DNA of 64,000 nucleotides from Gammaproteobacteria bacterium (GTDB taxonomy: Bacteria > Pseudomonadota > Gammaproteobacteria > Steroidobacterales > GCA-2729495). The stretch's first letter is position 1; every line of letters starts with the position of its first letter. The notes under the pieces were generated by a model. It did no database searches. It was given only the letters and a program-made list of their open reading frames with translations, and was not told where the DNA came from. This document shows positions 33,964 through 43,482 of this stretch, piece by piece. The DNA lies in the NCBI GenBank assembly GCA_014337915.1, contig QUBU01000008.1, forward strand, positions 50,650-114,649. Direction: 5' to 3'. The position numbers and the translations under genes were made by a program.

Positions 33964-35301
33964 GTGGCGGTGCTGGCGGCCCTGGCGGGCATGGCCGGCG
34001 GCTGCGCCCACTGGCCCGCCACGCCGGCCCTGCAGCAGACGAGCCAGGCAGGCTACCGCATCGACAACACACCAGCGGCCACTGGCCGCTCCGACGACAT
34101 GCTGGTGGTGCTGGCGATCTCCGGTGGCGGCATGCGCGCCGCCGCCCTGGGTTTCGGCGTGCTCGAGGAACTGCGGCGCACCACGATCAGCATCGACGGC
34201 CGCCAGCGGCGCCTGCTCGATGAGGTCGATATCATCTCGGCCGTATCCGGCGGCACCCTGCCCTCCACCTACTATGTGTTGCGCGGCGAGCGCGCATTCG
34301 ACGAATTCCCGCAGCGGGTGCTGGCGCGCAACCTGGAGAGGGAACTGGCGCTGCGCATCTTTTCGCCCGGCAACTGGTTCCGGCTGCCCTCCGCCACCTT
34401 CGGCAAGTCCGACCTGTTCGCCGAGCTCTACGACGAGACGGTGTTCGACCACGCCCGCTTCGCGGACCTGCAACAGGCCGGCGGCCCGTTCCTGATCATC
34501 AACGGCACCGACGTCACCACCGGCGCCCGCTTCACCTTCACCCAGGACCAGTTCGACGCGCTCTGCGGGGATCTCTCGCAGATCAGCCTCGGCCGCGCCG
34601 TCGCCACCTCGACGGCACTGCCACCATTGCTCACGCCGATCAGCTTCGAGAACCGCGGCGGCACCTGCGGTCGCAAGCCGGCACCCTGGGAGCTGGCCGC
34701 GGTTGCGGCCGGTGCCGACGCCGAAACGCCCGGCCGCGCCCTGCTGCGCGCGCGTGCCCTGCAGTCCTATGCGGATCCGGATCGCCCCTATGTCCATGTC
34801 TTCGATGGCGGGTTGTCGGAGAACCTCGGCCTGGCGGAACTACTGCGCGCCCTGGAACTGCGCAAGGTCGTGCCGGACGGGTCGCTGCTGCCAGCCTTCG
34901 GCAAGGCCCACCGGCTGGTAGTCATCGCGGTCAACGCCCTGCGCTATCCGCCGGTGGACTGGGACCGCTCGGCGGCACCACCTGGAACCAGCGCGCTCCA
35001 GGACCAGATGTGGTCCATCCCGGTGGATCGCATCTCGCTCGACGCCGTCGAGCAGGTCCGCGATCGCCTGGCGGACTGGCAACGCGAGGCAGCCGCCGAT
35101 GGCGGGCGGCGCCAGGCCTACTTCGTGCAGGTAACCTTCGATGCCCTGAGGAATCCGGCGGAGCGCCGCTACTTCGAGGGCGTGAAGACCAGCCTCGCGC
35201 TGCCGCCCGGGCAGGTCGACAGGCTGCGCGAGGTCGGCGGCCGCCTGCTGCGCGAGGCACCGGCCTTCAGGCGCCTGCTGGCGGAGACCCGGGCGCCCTG
35301 A
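33964..35301 (+). CDS. Patatin-like phospholipase, probable lipoprotein
   Basis: 445 residues from GTG 33964. The N-terminus VLAALAGMAGGCAHW is a signal sequence with a lipobox (AGGC), although basic residues (LKAQPGRAAG) precede it in frame, so the true start may be upstream at a non-standard codon. Patatin motifs: oxyanion loop AISGGGMRAAALGFGVLEEL near 50, nucleophile AVSGGTLPSTYY near 92, and the dyad Asp in HVFDGGLSENLGLAELLRAL near 280. These define a Ser-Asp acyl hydrolase acting on lipids, here in the periplasm or outer membrane. Length is consistent with bacterial exported patatins. Follows the nitrilase-like gene by 50 bp. Confidence 0.88.
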   Translation: MAVLAALAGMAGGCAHWPATPALQQTSQAGYRIDNTPAATGRSDDMLVVLAISGGGMRAAALGFGVLEELRRTTISIDGRQRRLLDEVDIISAVSGGTLPSTYYVLRGERAFDEFPQRVLARNLERELALRIFSPGNWFRLPSATFGKSDLFAELYDETVFDHARFADLQQAGGPFLIINGTDVTTGARFTFTQDQFDALCGDLSQISLGRAVATSTALPPLLTPISFENRGGTCGRKPAPWELAAVAAGADAETPGRALLRARALQSYADPDRPYVHVFDGGLSENLGLAELLRALELRKVVPDGSLLPAFGKAHRLVVIAVNALRYPPVDWDRSAAPPGTSALQDQMWSIPVDRISLDAVEQVRDRLADWQREAAADGGRRQAYFVQVTFDALRNPAERRYFEGVKTSLALPPGQVDRLREVGGRLLREAPAFRRLLAETRAP

Positions 35302-35343
35302 GCCAGGCTGGCATAATCAGGCCATTCCAGTCAGGAGGCCGCC

Positions 35344-35739
35344 ATGCCGAAGCACTCACTGCGCCAGATCGCAACCCAGCCCGATCCCTACGCGCCGTTC
35401 CGGATCTCCCAGGCCATCGAGGCAGGTGGCTTCGTGTTCGTGTCCGGGCAGGCGGCGCTCGACCTGCAGGGCAATCTGGTCGGCGGGGATGACTTCGAGG
35501 CGCAGGCTGAGCAGGCGTTCACCATGCTCGCTACCGTGCTGCAGACCGCCGGTTCCAGTATGGCCCGCGTGGTCAAGGTGACGATCTACCTGACGGACAT
35601 GGCGCACTTCCCGAGCATCGTGCGGCTGCGGGAGAAGCATTTCACGCGGCCCTACCCGGCCGATACGATCGTCCAGGTCGGGCAGCTTGCGCTGCCCGAC
35701 CTGCAGATCGAAATCGACGCGGTGGCCCTCGCCGGTTAG
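35344..35739 (+). CDS. RidA-family protein lacking the deaminase Arg
   Basis: 131 residues. Family features include VFVSGQAALDLQGNLVGGDD, QAFTMLATVLQTAGSSMARV and VKVTIYLTDMAHFPSIVRLR, then IVQVGQLALPDLQIEIDAVA. In enamine/imine deaminases the block before VQV reads PARS, with the essential Arg. Here it reads YPADTIVQVGQL, so the Arg is Asp. Known Rid subfamilies without that Arg lack deaminase activity, so the role is open. RBS AGGAGG at about 35334. The stop overlaps the end of the convergent TonB receptor gene. Confidence 0.9.
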   Translation: MPKHSLRQIATQPDPYAPFRISQAIEAGGFVFVSGQAALDLQGNLVGGDDFEAQAEQAFTMLATVLQTAGSSMARVVKVTIYLTDMAHFPSIVRLREKHFTRPYPADTIVQVGQLALPDLQIEIDAVALAG

Positions 35740-38135
35740 AAGCGGTAGTTCACCTGCGCACCCACCTCGCGGCCGCGGTCGAGCACCACGCCGACGCAGC
35801 GCTGGTTGGGGTACGGATTGGGGGACGGCAGGTAGGTGCAGGTGTTGGTGGCGTTGGTCAGGCCTGCGACCGGACTGTTGTTGTCGAACAGGTCGCGCAC
35901 GAAGGCGGCGAACTCCCACTGCCCGGTGGCGAAGGTGCTGCGCAGGTTGACGCGGGTGATATCCGGGACCTTCGCCAGGTTGGCCTGGTCGGCGTATGAA
36001 TCCCCGGTGTAGGTGAGGTTGCCGTCGAAGATCAGGTCCCGGCCCGCACCCAGCGGCAGGACGTACTGCGTCGACAGGAATGCGGTCCACTCCGGCAGGT
36101 TGACCGAGGTCTTGCCCTCGAAACCCTCGCCATTGAACAGCCGCCGCAGGTTCGCGTCATCCGGGTAGAAGTTGTTCTTGTACTCGTGGGTGGCGTAGCC
36201 GATGCCGGCCGCGGCGCTCCAGCGGTCGTCGAACTGGTACGCGCCATCGAGTTCGAAGCCCCAGGCCTCGGACTTGCCGATGTTCTGGTAGGCGGTACGC
36301 GGCACCGGCGGGTCCACCGAGGTATCGAGGAATACCACCGAGAACTGCTGGTCCCTGATGTCGAGCATGTAGGCCGCGCCATTGAGCTTCAGGCGGCCGT
36401 CCAGCCATTCGGTCTTGGCACCGATCTCGTAGTTGCTCAGCTCCTCCGGCTCGACATAGAGGAAGTTGGTGCTGATGCTGGTGTTGAAGCGTCCCGCCTT
36501 GGTGCCCTGCGAGAACAGCGCGTAGAACATCATGTCCGTATTCGGCCGGTACATGGCCGTGATCCGCGGCAGGAAATCGTCATCCTCTTCCGTGGTGGTG
36601 CCGGTGCGGGCATTGGAGGCCTGGCAGCGACCCGGCGGGCACTCCTCGAGGCGGTTCTTCTCCCGCTGCAGCCGGCCCTCGAGCTCGACCGACCACTGGT
36701 CGGTGAACTTGTAGGTCAGGCCGCCGAACACCGCATAGTTCTCCACTTCCTGCGGGCCGCGGAAGCTGCCCTTGGGGTTGGACGGGCTCTTGATGGTCTG
36801 CAGGTAGAACCGCTCCTTCTCGGAGAAGTAGTAGAGGCCGGCCCGCCAGCTGAGCACGTCGCCTTCCGGCGAGAGGATGCGGAACTCGTGGCTCTGGTTG
36901 GTGTAGTACTGCTCCTGCGCCGAGAAGAAGCTGGCGTTCTTCGCCAGCGGCGACCCGGAGGGCGGCACCGGGCGGTTGTAGGGGGCGCTGCCGAAGAACG
37001 AGTCCGGGCTCGCGCCGCGGAAGTACAGGTCGGAGTTGCTCCAGCGCTGGTCGTCCGCCCAGCCAGCCAGGTAGGTGAGCTGGTAGTCGTTGAGCTTGTA
37101 GGTGATGTTGGAGGAGAAGAAGTTCCGGTCACGGTCGACGCCGCACTTGACCGGCCTGCCGGCAATCGAATCGCAGCTGCCGGCCCGGGGCGACGGCGCC
37201 ACCAGGTCATCCGCGGGCCAGAGCAGGCCGGCATCCGCAGGCGTCACGATGCCGGCGCCACGCTGCACGACATTGAGGCCTGCGGCAGCCCACTCCTGCG
37301 GATGCAGCGCCACGGTCAGCGGCGGGCCGTCGCGGTCCTCGCTGATGATACCCCGCAGCCGGATCGACAGGTTTTCGGTGGGTTCGAACAGCAGCGCCGC
37401 GGTCAGCGACCGGGTTTCCTCGCGGCCGATATCGACCTCGCGGTAATACTGGTTGGCAGTATTGCGGTTGACGAGCGATCCGCGCTCGGACATCGCGCCC
37501 ATCACCTTCTTCGTGCCGCCGATTTCCAGCCACAGGCGATCCGCCAGCAGCGGCATCTGCACGCTGCCGGTGAGCTGCCAGTTGTCCTCGTCGGCGCCAT
37601 CGTTGCCCGAATAGCTCATCTTGGCGACGCCGCTCAGGGTCTCCGTGCGCGGCGACTTCGTGATGTAGTTCAGCGCGCCGGCGTAGGTCTGGCGGCCGAA
37701 GGTGGTCGCCTGCGGGCCACGCAGCACCTCGACACGCTGCAACTGGGTCAGGTCCAGGCTCTGGACGGCGCCGCCGACGTAGACCCCGTCGAGGAAGACG
37801 CTGACGCCCTGCAGGCGGATGTCGCCGGTGTTTGGCGCCACGCCGCGGATCGCCAGCGTGCTCGGCGATTCCCGGCCCTGGCCGGAGGTGAACACCAGGT
37901 TGGGGGTGATTTCCGCCAGCGCCCGCAGCTCGGTGACCCGGGCGTGCTCCAGCTGCGACTCGTTCATCGTCGAGATCGACAGCGGCACTTCCTGCAGGTC
38001 CTGCTCGCGCTGCTTGGCGGTGACGATGATTTCCTCGATCGCCTGCGCGGAGAGCGGCAAGGCCGCGGCGATGGCACAGGCCATGATGCTGGCACGGCTG
38101 GCGTGGCTATGGCCACGGCGGTTGTTGGCACTCAA
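35736..38135 (-). CDS. TonB-dependent outer-membrane receptor
   Basis: About 799 residues. I chose TTG 38135, preceded by GGGGGG at suitable distance, because the signal peptide (HSHASRASIMACAIAAALPL then SAQA) follows directly; the frame is open further upstream. TonB box IEEIIVTAKQREQDLQEVPL, plug domain with LQRVEVLRGPQATTFGRQTY and AGALNYITKSPR, then a 22-strand barrel ending in VGAQVNYRF with terminal Phe. The family takes up siderophores, vitamin B12 or large organic substrates. The lack of Fur-type boxes or siderophore genes leaves the ligand open. Its neighbours are a dihydroorotase-like enzyme and a prolyl aminopeptidase. Confidence 0.92.
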   Translation of the reverse strand: MSANNRRGHSHASRASIMACAIAAALPLSAQAIEEIIVTAKQREQDLQEVPLSISTMNESQLEHARVTELRALAEITPNLVFTSGQGRESPSTLAIRGVAPNTGDIRLQGVSVFLDGVYVGGAVQSLDLTQLQRVEVLRGPQATTFGRQTYAGALNYITKSPRTETLSGVAKMSYSGNDGADEDNWQLTGSVQMPLLADRLWLEIGGTKKVMGAMSERGSLVNRNTANQYYREVDIGREETRSLTAALLFEPTENLSIRLRGIISEDRDGPPLTVALHPQEWAAAGLNVVQRGAGIVTPADAGLLWPADDLVAPSPRAGSCDSIAGRPVKCGVDRDRNFFSSNITYKLNDYQLTYLAGWADDQRWSNSDLYFRGASPDSFFGSAPYNRPVPPSGSPLAKNASFFSAQEQYYTNQSHEFRILSPEGDVLSWRAGLYYFSEKERFYLQTIKSPSNPKGSFRGPQEVENYAVFGGLTYKFTDQWSVELEGRLQREKNRLEECPPGRCQASNARTGTTTEEDDDFLPRITAMYRPNTDMMFYALFSQGTKAGRFNTSISTNFLYVEPEELSNYEIGAKTEWLDGRLKLNGAAYMLDIRDQQFSVVFLDTSVDPPVPRTAYQNIGKSEAWGFELDGAYQFDDRWSAAAGIGYATHEYKNNFYPDDANLRRLFNGEGFEGKTSVNLPEWTAFLSTQYVLPLGAGRDLIFDGNLTYTGDSYADQANLAKVPDITRVNLRSTFATGQWEFAAFVRDLFDNNSPVAGLTNATNTCTYLPSPNPYPNQRCVGVVLDRGREVGAQVNYRF

Positions 38136-38313
38136 GTCGAACCCCCCTCTGTCTGTCGAAGAATCTCTTGCGACTCCGGGCTGGTGGCGCAGGAAAACGG
38201 CCACCCCAGAACGACACGAGGCTATATTGACATGACAACAGGATCTGTCCAGCCGGGGCTGGTAGGTATTTTCCGTCCGGCCCCCGCGACAGGCCCGCCG
38301 GCCCGCGAGGGGC

Positions 38314-39660
38314 TCAACGCGCGGCGTGGCACTCCAGGCGTCGCCCCGGAACCTCGCCGGTCAGCGCGCCATCCTCCCAGGCGACCACGCCGTTGACCAG
38401 CGTCAGCACCACCCGCGAGCGGAACCGCATGCCCTCGAACGGCGACCAGGCCACCTTATATAGGAGGTCGTCACCGCGGACCTCCTCCCCGTGGTTCAGG
38501 TCGACCAGCACCAGGTCGGCCCAGTAGCCCTCGCGGACATAGCCACGGTCGCGGATGCCGAACAGGTCGGCAACCGCATGGCTGGTCTTGCGCACCACGG
38601 TCTCGAGGCTGAGCGCAGCGTCGTGGTAGTGCTCCAGCGCCAGCGGCAGCGCATGCTGGGCCAGCGGCAGGCCGGCCGGCGCGCGCAGGTAGGACTGTTC
38701 CTTCTCCCGCAGCGGATGCGGCGCATGGTCGGTGGCCACCACGTCGATGCGGTCCTCCCGGAGCGCGGCGACCAGCGCAGCGCGGTCCGCAGCGGTCTTC
38801 ACCGCCGGGTTGCACTTGATGAGGTTGCCGAGATCCTCGTAGCGGCTGTCGTCGAGGTACAGGTGGTGGACGCAGGCCTCGGCGGTGATGCGCTTGCCCT
38901 GCACCGGGCCCGGCGTGAACAGCTCCAGCTCCCGTGCCGTGGTCAGGTGCAGGACGTGCAGGCGCGCATCGTGCCTGCGCGCCAGGCTGACGGCGAGCGA
39001 CGAGGACTGGTAGCAGGCCTCCGCCGAGCGGATCAGCGGGTGCGCGGCCACCGGCACATCGTCGCCGTACTGCGCGCGCAGGCGCTGCTCGTTGGCGCGG
39101 ATCACCGCGTTGTCCTCGCAGTGCGTGGCGATCAGCACCGGGCAATCGGCGAAGATGCGTTCCAGCGTCACCGGATCGTCGACCAGCATGTTGCCGGTGG
39201 AGGCACCCATGAACACCTTGACGCCGCAGGTCTGCTCGGGCCGCACGGCGCGGATCTCGTCGATGTTGTCGTTGGCGCCGCCGAGGTAGAAGGCGAAATT
39301 GGCGCGGGCGCGCCCGGCCGCCGCCAGGTACTTGTCCGCCAGCGCCGTGCGGCTGGTGGTATTGGGGATGGAATTCGGCATGTCCATGAAACTGGTGATG
39401 CCGCCGGCCACCGCGGCGCTGGATTCGGTGGCGATGTCGCCCTTGTGCGTCAGGCCCGGCTCGCGGAAGTGCACCTGGTCGTCGATCATGCCCGGCAGCA
39501 GGTGGCGGCCCCGGGCGTCGATGATCCGGTCGGCCTGCTGGCCGGTGAAGCCGAAGCCCACCCGCTCGATGTGGCCGTCGCGGACCAGGACGTCACCCTG
39601 GGTGATCTGTCCCTCGTTGACGATGTTGGCGTTGACGATGAGCAGGGTCTTGCCGGTCAT
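38314..39660 (-). CDS. Dihydroorotase-like amidohydrolase
   Basis: 448 residues. Class I dihydroorotase pattern: MIDDQVHFREPGLTHKGDIA near 57, SSAAVAGGITSFMDMPNSIP, VKVFMGASTGNML with the carboxylated Lys, THCEDN, HVLHLTTARELEL and VATDHAPHPLREKEQ with the metal Asp. The first metal motif is QVH rather than HVH. I recall this Gln variant from a bacterial subgroup (for example Bacteroidetes enzymes), so it is not by itself inactivating. It would close or open the dihydropyrimidine ring in pyrimidine synthesis. No other pyr genes are nearby, so a related cyclic amide is also possible. Overlaps the upstream aminopeptidase gene by 4 bp. Confidence 0.88.
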   Translation of the reverse strand: MTGKTLLIVNANIVNEGQITQGDVLVRDGHIERVGFGFTGQQADRIIDARGRHLLPGMIDDQVHFREPGLTHKGDIATESSAAVAGGITSFMDMPNSIPNTTSRTALADKYLAAAGRARANFAFYLGGANDNIDEIRAVRPEQTCGVKVFMGASTGNMLVDDPVTLERIFADCPVLIATHCEDNAVIRANEQRLRAQYGDDVPVAAHPLIRSAEACYQSSSLAVSLARRHDARLHVLHLTTARELELFTPGPVQGKRITAEACVHHLYLDDSRYEDLGNLIKCNPAVKTAADRAALVAALREDRIDVVATDHAPHPLREKEQSYLRAPAGLPLAQHALPLALEHYHDAALSLETVVRKTSHAVADLFGIRDRGYVREGYWADLVLVDLNHGEEVRGDDLLYKVAWSPFEGMRFRSRVVLTLVNGVVAWEDGALTGEVPGRRLECHAAR

Positions 39661-40637
39661 GATGTTGCGTAGCGGTCCGTCGCTGAGATGAGCTCATGGG
39701 TGATGCCGGGTTCGAAGGCCGAGTGTCCGGCATCGGGAACGAGGCGGAAGTCGGCCTCCGGCCAGGCCTGGTGCAGGTCCCAGGCCGTCGTCATCGGGCA
39801 CACCACGTCATAGCGCCCCTGGACGATGACGCCGGGGATGTGGCGGATGCGTCCGACGTTGCGCAGCAGCTGGTCGGGTGTATCGAAGAAACCAGCGTTG
39901 ACGAAATAGTGGGCCTCGATGCGCGCCAGCGCCAGGGAAAAATCGTCGCCACCGAAGCGCGCCACCGTGGCCGGCGACTCGAACAGGTGGCTGGTGGCGC
40001 CCTCCCAGATCGACCAGGCCCGCGCCGCCGCCTGGGCGACAGCCGGGTCGTCGCCGGTGAGGCGCCGGTGGTAGGCGGCGAGCAGGTTGCCGCGCTCGGC
40101 CGGCGGGATCGGCGCCAGGTACTGTTCCCACTGGTCGGGAAACAGTTCGCTCGCGCCCTGCTGGTAGAACCAGGCGAGTTCCGCCGGGCGCAGCATGAAG
40201 ATGCCGCGCAGCACCAGCTGCGTCACGCGATCCGGATGGGCCTCGGCGTAGGCCAGCGACAGCGTGCTGCCCCAGGAGCCGCCGAACACCAGCCAGCTGC
40301 GGATGCCGAGCGCCGCGCGCAGGCGCTCCATGTCCGCGACCAGCGCCGGCGTGGTGTTGTCGCGCAGCTCCGCATGCGGGCGGCTGCGGCCGCAGCCACG
40401 CTGGTCGAGGAGCACGATGCGGTAGCGGGCCGGATCGAAGAAGCGCCGCGCGTTGCGGTCGCCGCCGGCGCCCGGGCCACCGTGGACGAAAACCGCGGGC
40501 TTGCCCTGCGGATTGCCGCATTCCTCGTAGTAGAGGTCGTGCAGCGGCGAGACGCGCAGGTAACCGGTCCGGTAGGGCTCGATTTCCGGATACAGGCCGC
40601 GCCGCGCCGTGCGGCAATCTGCAGCAGCTGGGGACAT
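39657..40637 (-). CDS. pip: Prolyl aminopeptidase (proline iminopeptidase)
   Basis: 326 residues from ATG 40637. An alpha/beta hydrolase with the oxyanion motif FVHGGPGAGGDRNARRFFDP and DQRGCGRSRPHAELRDNTT. The nucleophile is in FGGSWGSTLSLAYAEAHPDR near 110, and the acid and His are in GRYDVVCPMTTAWDLHQAWP and DAGHSAFEPGI. These match peptidase family S33 prolyl aminopeptidases over their full length. It removes N-terminal Pro from peptides in the cytoplasm. Its ATGA stop/start overlap couples it to the dihydroorotase-like gene. Confidence 0.93.
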   Translation of the reverse strand: MSPAAADCRTARRGLYPEIEPYRTGYLRVSPLHDLYYEECGNPQGKPAVFVHGGPGAGGDRNARRFFDPARYRIVLLDQRGCGRSRPHAELRDNTTPALVADMERLRAALGIRSWLVFGGSWGSTLSLAYAEAHPDRVTQLVLRGIFMLRPAELAWFYQQGASELFPDQWEQYLAPIPPAERGNLLAAYHRRLTGDDPAVAQAAARAWSIWEGATSHLFESPATVARFGGDDFSLALARIEAHYFVNAGFFDTPDQLLRNVGRIRHIPGVIVQGRYDVVCPMTTAWDLHQAWPEADFRLVPDAGHSAFEPGITHELISATDRYATS

Positions 40638-40738
40638 CGCCGGCAGTATAGCCGCATCCTCCCTGCCAGGGCCGCGGTCCACGGCGGAGTGCCTGCTAGA
40701 ATCGCCGCCTGTCATCCCCGCCCGAGGCCGCAGCGTCC

Positions 40739-43468
40739 ATGCAGATCATCGCCTCCCGAGTCGTCGCCGTCGCCCTGCTCGCCCTGCTCGGCAGCACTGC
40801 CGCCGCCACCGACATCGACATTCCCTACCGCATGCAGGTGCTCGACAACGGCCTCACGGTCATCGTCAACGAGGACCACAAGGCGCCGGTGGTGGCCGTC
40901 AACATCTGGTACCACGTGGGCTCGAAGAACGAGGTGCGCGGCCGCACCGGCTTCGCTCACCTGTTCGAGCACCTGATGTTCCAGGGCTCCGAGCACCACG
41001 ACGGGGAGTTCCTCACCGCGCTCGAGGACCTCGGCGCCACCGACTTCAACGGCACCACCTGGTTCGACCGCACCAACTATTTCCAGACCGTGCCGAAGAA
41101 CGCGCTCGACGCCATTCTCTGGCTCGAGTCCGACCGCATGGGCCATTTCCTCGGCAGCATTACCCAGGCGAAGCTCGACGAGCAGCGTGGCGTGGTGCAG
41201 AACGAAAAGCGCCAGGGCGACAACCAGCCCTACGGGCGCGTCTGGGATTACCTGCAGCCGGCGCTGTTCCCGCCGCAGCACCCGTATTCCTGGGAAACCA
41301 TCGGCTCGATGGCGGACCTCGAGGCCGCGACGCTCGACAACGTCCGCGACTGGTTCCGGGCCTACTACGGGCCGAACAACGCAGTGCTGGCCATCGCCGG
41401 CGACGTCACCGCCGAGGAGGCCTTCGCAAAGGCGAAGCTCTACTTCGGTGACCTGGCGCCGGTGCCGCCGATCACGCGCCCCGGGGTGTGGATCCCGCGG
41501 CTGGAGGCGAACCAGCTGATCACCATGCAGGATCGTGTGCCCCAGGCGCGGGTGTACCGCGCCTGGACCGGCCCCAGCTGGGGCACGGCCGATTCGCGTC
41601 ACCTCGGCCTGGCCGCCGCGGTGCTGGCGGGTGACAAAAATTCGCGGCTCTACCAGCGCCTCGTCTATCGCGACCGGCTCGCCAGCGACGTATCGCTCGA
41701 GGTGCTGCCGCTGGAAATGGCCGGCATCACCGACCTCGAGGTCACCGCCCAGCCCGGCGTCGAGCTGGCCAGCATCGAGGCGGCGATCCAGGAAGAACTC
41801 GAGGCTTTCATGCGCAAGGGACCGACCCGCAGGGAACTCGAGCGGGTCACTGCGCAGTACCGCGCCGGCTTCCTCCATGGCATCGAGCAGGTCGGCGGCT
41901 TCAACGGCAAGGCCGGCATCCTCGCCGAGAGCATGACCCTCGGCGGCAGCCCGGATGCCTGGAAGCAGGACCTCGCGGTGCTCGACAGCGCGCGCCCAGA
42001 GGACCTCAGGCGCGTGGCGCAGGACTGGCTCGGCGGCGCCTCGGTCACGCTGCGCGTCCTGCCCTATGGCAAGCCCGCCGCCGACGCCGCCGGTGCCGAC
42101 CGCAGCAGGCTGCCGGCGCCAGGGCCCGCGCCCGTGGTCGGCTTTCCCGCCGTGGAGCGCACGACACTCGCCAACGGCCTGAAGGTCGAGCTGGTGCCGC
42201 GGCCCGGCATCGGCTTCGTCCAGGCCCAGCTGGTGCTCGACGGCGGCTTCGCCGCCGATCCGCCTGGCCACCCGGGCACCGCCAGCCTCGCCATGGCGAT
42301 GCTCGACGAAGGCACCCGCACGCGCAGCACGCTGCAGATCAGCGAGCAGCTGGCGCTGCTCGGCGCCAGCCTCGGCACGGGCGTCAGCCTCGACAACGCT
42401 GCCGTCAGCCTCTCGGCGCTGAGCGACAAACTCGCACCCTCCTTCGACATCTTCGCCGACGTGGTCCTGAATGCGACCTTCCCGCAGTCCGAACTCGAGC
42501 GCCTGCGCGCCCTGGCGCTGGCCGGGCTGCGCCAGGAGAAGAACCGCCCCAACGCCATGGCGCTGCGTGTGCTGCCGAAGCTGCTCTACGGTGCCGGGCA
42601 TCCCTATGCCCAGCCGCTGACCGGCACCGGCACCGAAGCGGCCATCAAGGCCATGACACGCGAGGACCTGGCGGCGTACCGCGACCGCTGGTTCCACCCG
42701 AACCACGCCACGCTGGTGGTGGCAGGCGACACCAGCATGGGCGAGCTCAGGCCCCTGCTGGAGCGCCTCTTTGGCCAGTGGCCTGCGGGCAGTGCAGCGC
42801 CGCAGCAGATCGCCCCGGCCCAGGGCGCCCCGGACGACGTGCTCTACATCCTCGATCGCCCGGGTGCCGACCAGTCGGTGATCTTCGTCGGCCAGCTCAT
42901 GCCACCGAAGGCCAACCCGGACGAGTTCGCCATCCAGGCCATGAACAACATCCTCGGTGGCCAGGTCTCGGCGCGGATCAACATGAACCTGCGCGAGGAC
43001 AAGCACTGGTCCTATGGCGCCTACAGCGTGCTGCGCGATGCCCGCGGCCAGCGGCCGTACTTTGCCTACGCGCCGGTGCAGACCGACAAGACCGCCGAGG
43101 CCCTGCAGGAACTGCGCGGTGAACTCAGGGCCATCACCAGCACCCGACCGCCGACGGCCGATGAACTCGAGCGCGTGAAGAACACCGAGGTGCTGCAGTT
43201 GCCCGGGCGCTGGGAGACCGCCGACGCGGTGGTCGGTGCGCTGGCGGAGAGCGTGCGCTTCGGCCTGCCGGACGATTACTGGCAGGACTACGCGGCGCAG
43301 GTCCGCGCGGTGACCCTCGCCGACGTCGACCGGGCCGCGCGCCAGTACCTGCACCCGGACCGCGAGGTCTGGGTCGTGGTCGGCGACCGGTCGAAGATCG
43401 AGCCCGGGCTGTCGAAGCTCGGCTTCAGGGCCATCCGCGCCATCACCGCCGACGGGGATACGCCCTGA
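40739..43468 (+). CDS. M16 zinc metalloprotease, two-domain, exported
   Basis: 909 residues. Signal peptide SRVVAVALLALLGSTAAA. The inverted zinc motif HxxEH is in TGFAHLFEHLMFQGSEHHDG near 80, with the distal Glu in LDEQRGVVQNEKRQGDNQPY. A second, inactive M16 half starts near residue 465 (RTTLANGLKVELVPRPGIGF) and lacks HxxEH, as is normal for fused M16 proteins. Probably a periplasmic peptidase that degrades peptides. Divergent from pip by about 100 bp. Length typical. Confidence 0.93.
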   Translation: MQIIASRVVAVALLALLGSTAAATDIDIPYRMQVLDNGLTVIVNEDHKAPVVAVNIWYHVGSKNEVRGRTGFAHLFEHLMFQGSEHHDGEFLTALEDLGATDFNGTTWFDRTNYFQTVPKNALDAILWLESDRMGHFLGSITQAKLDEQRGVVQNEKRQGDNQPYGRVWDYLQPALFPPQHPYSWETIGSMADLEAATLDNVRDWFRAYYGPNNAVLAIAGDVTAEEAFAKAKLYFGDLAPVPPITRPGVWIPRLEANQLITMQDRVPQARVYRAWTGPSWGTADSRHLGLAAAVLAGDKNSRLYQRLVYRDRLASDVSLEVLPLEMAGITDLEVTAQPGVELASIEAAIQEELEAFMRKGPTRRELERVTAQYRAGFLHGIEQVGGFNGKAGILAESMTLGGSPDAWKQDLAVLDSARPEDLRRVAQDWLGGASVTLRVLPYGKPAADAAGADRSRLPAPGPAPVVGFPAVERTTLANGLKVELVPRPGIGFVQAQLVLDGGFAADPPGHPGTASLAMAMLDEGTRTRSTLQISEQLALLGASLGTGVSLDNAAVSLSALSDKLAPSFDIFADVVLNATFPQSELERLRALALAGLRQEKNRPNAMALRVLPKLLYGAGHPYAQPLTGTGTEAAIKAMTREDLAAYRDRWFHPNHATLVVAGDTSMGELRPLLERLFGQWPAGSAAPQQIAPAQGAPDDVLYILDRPGADQSVIFVGQLMPPKANPDEFAIQAMNNILGGQVSARINMNLREDKHWSYGAYSVLRDARGQRPYFAYAPVQTDKTAEALQELRGELRAITSTRPPTADELERVKNTEVLQLPGRWETADAVVGALAESVRFGLPDDYWQDYAAQVRAVTLADVDRAARQYLHPDREVWVVVGDRSKIEPGLSKLGFRAIRAITADGDTP

Positions 43469-43482
43469 GCCCGAGCCGGCCG

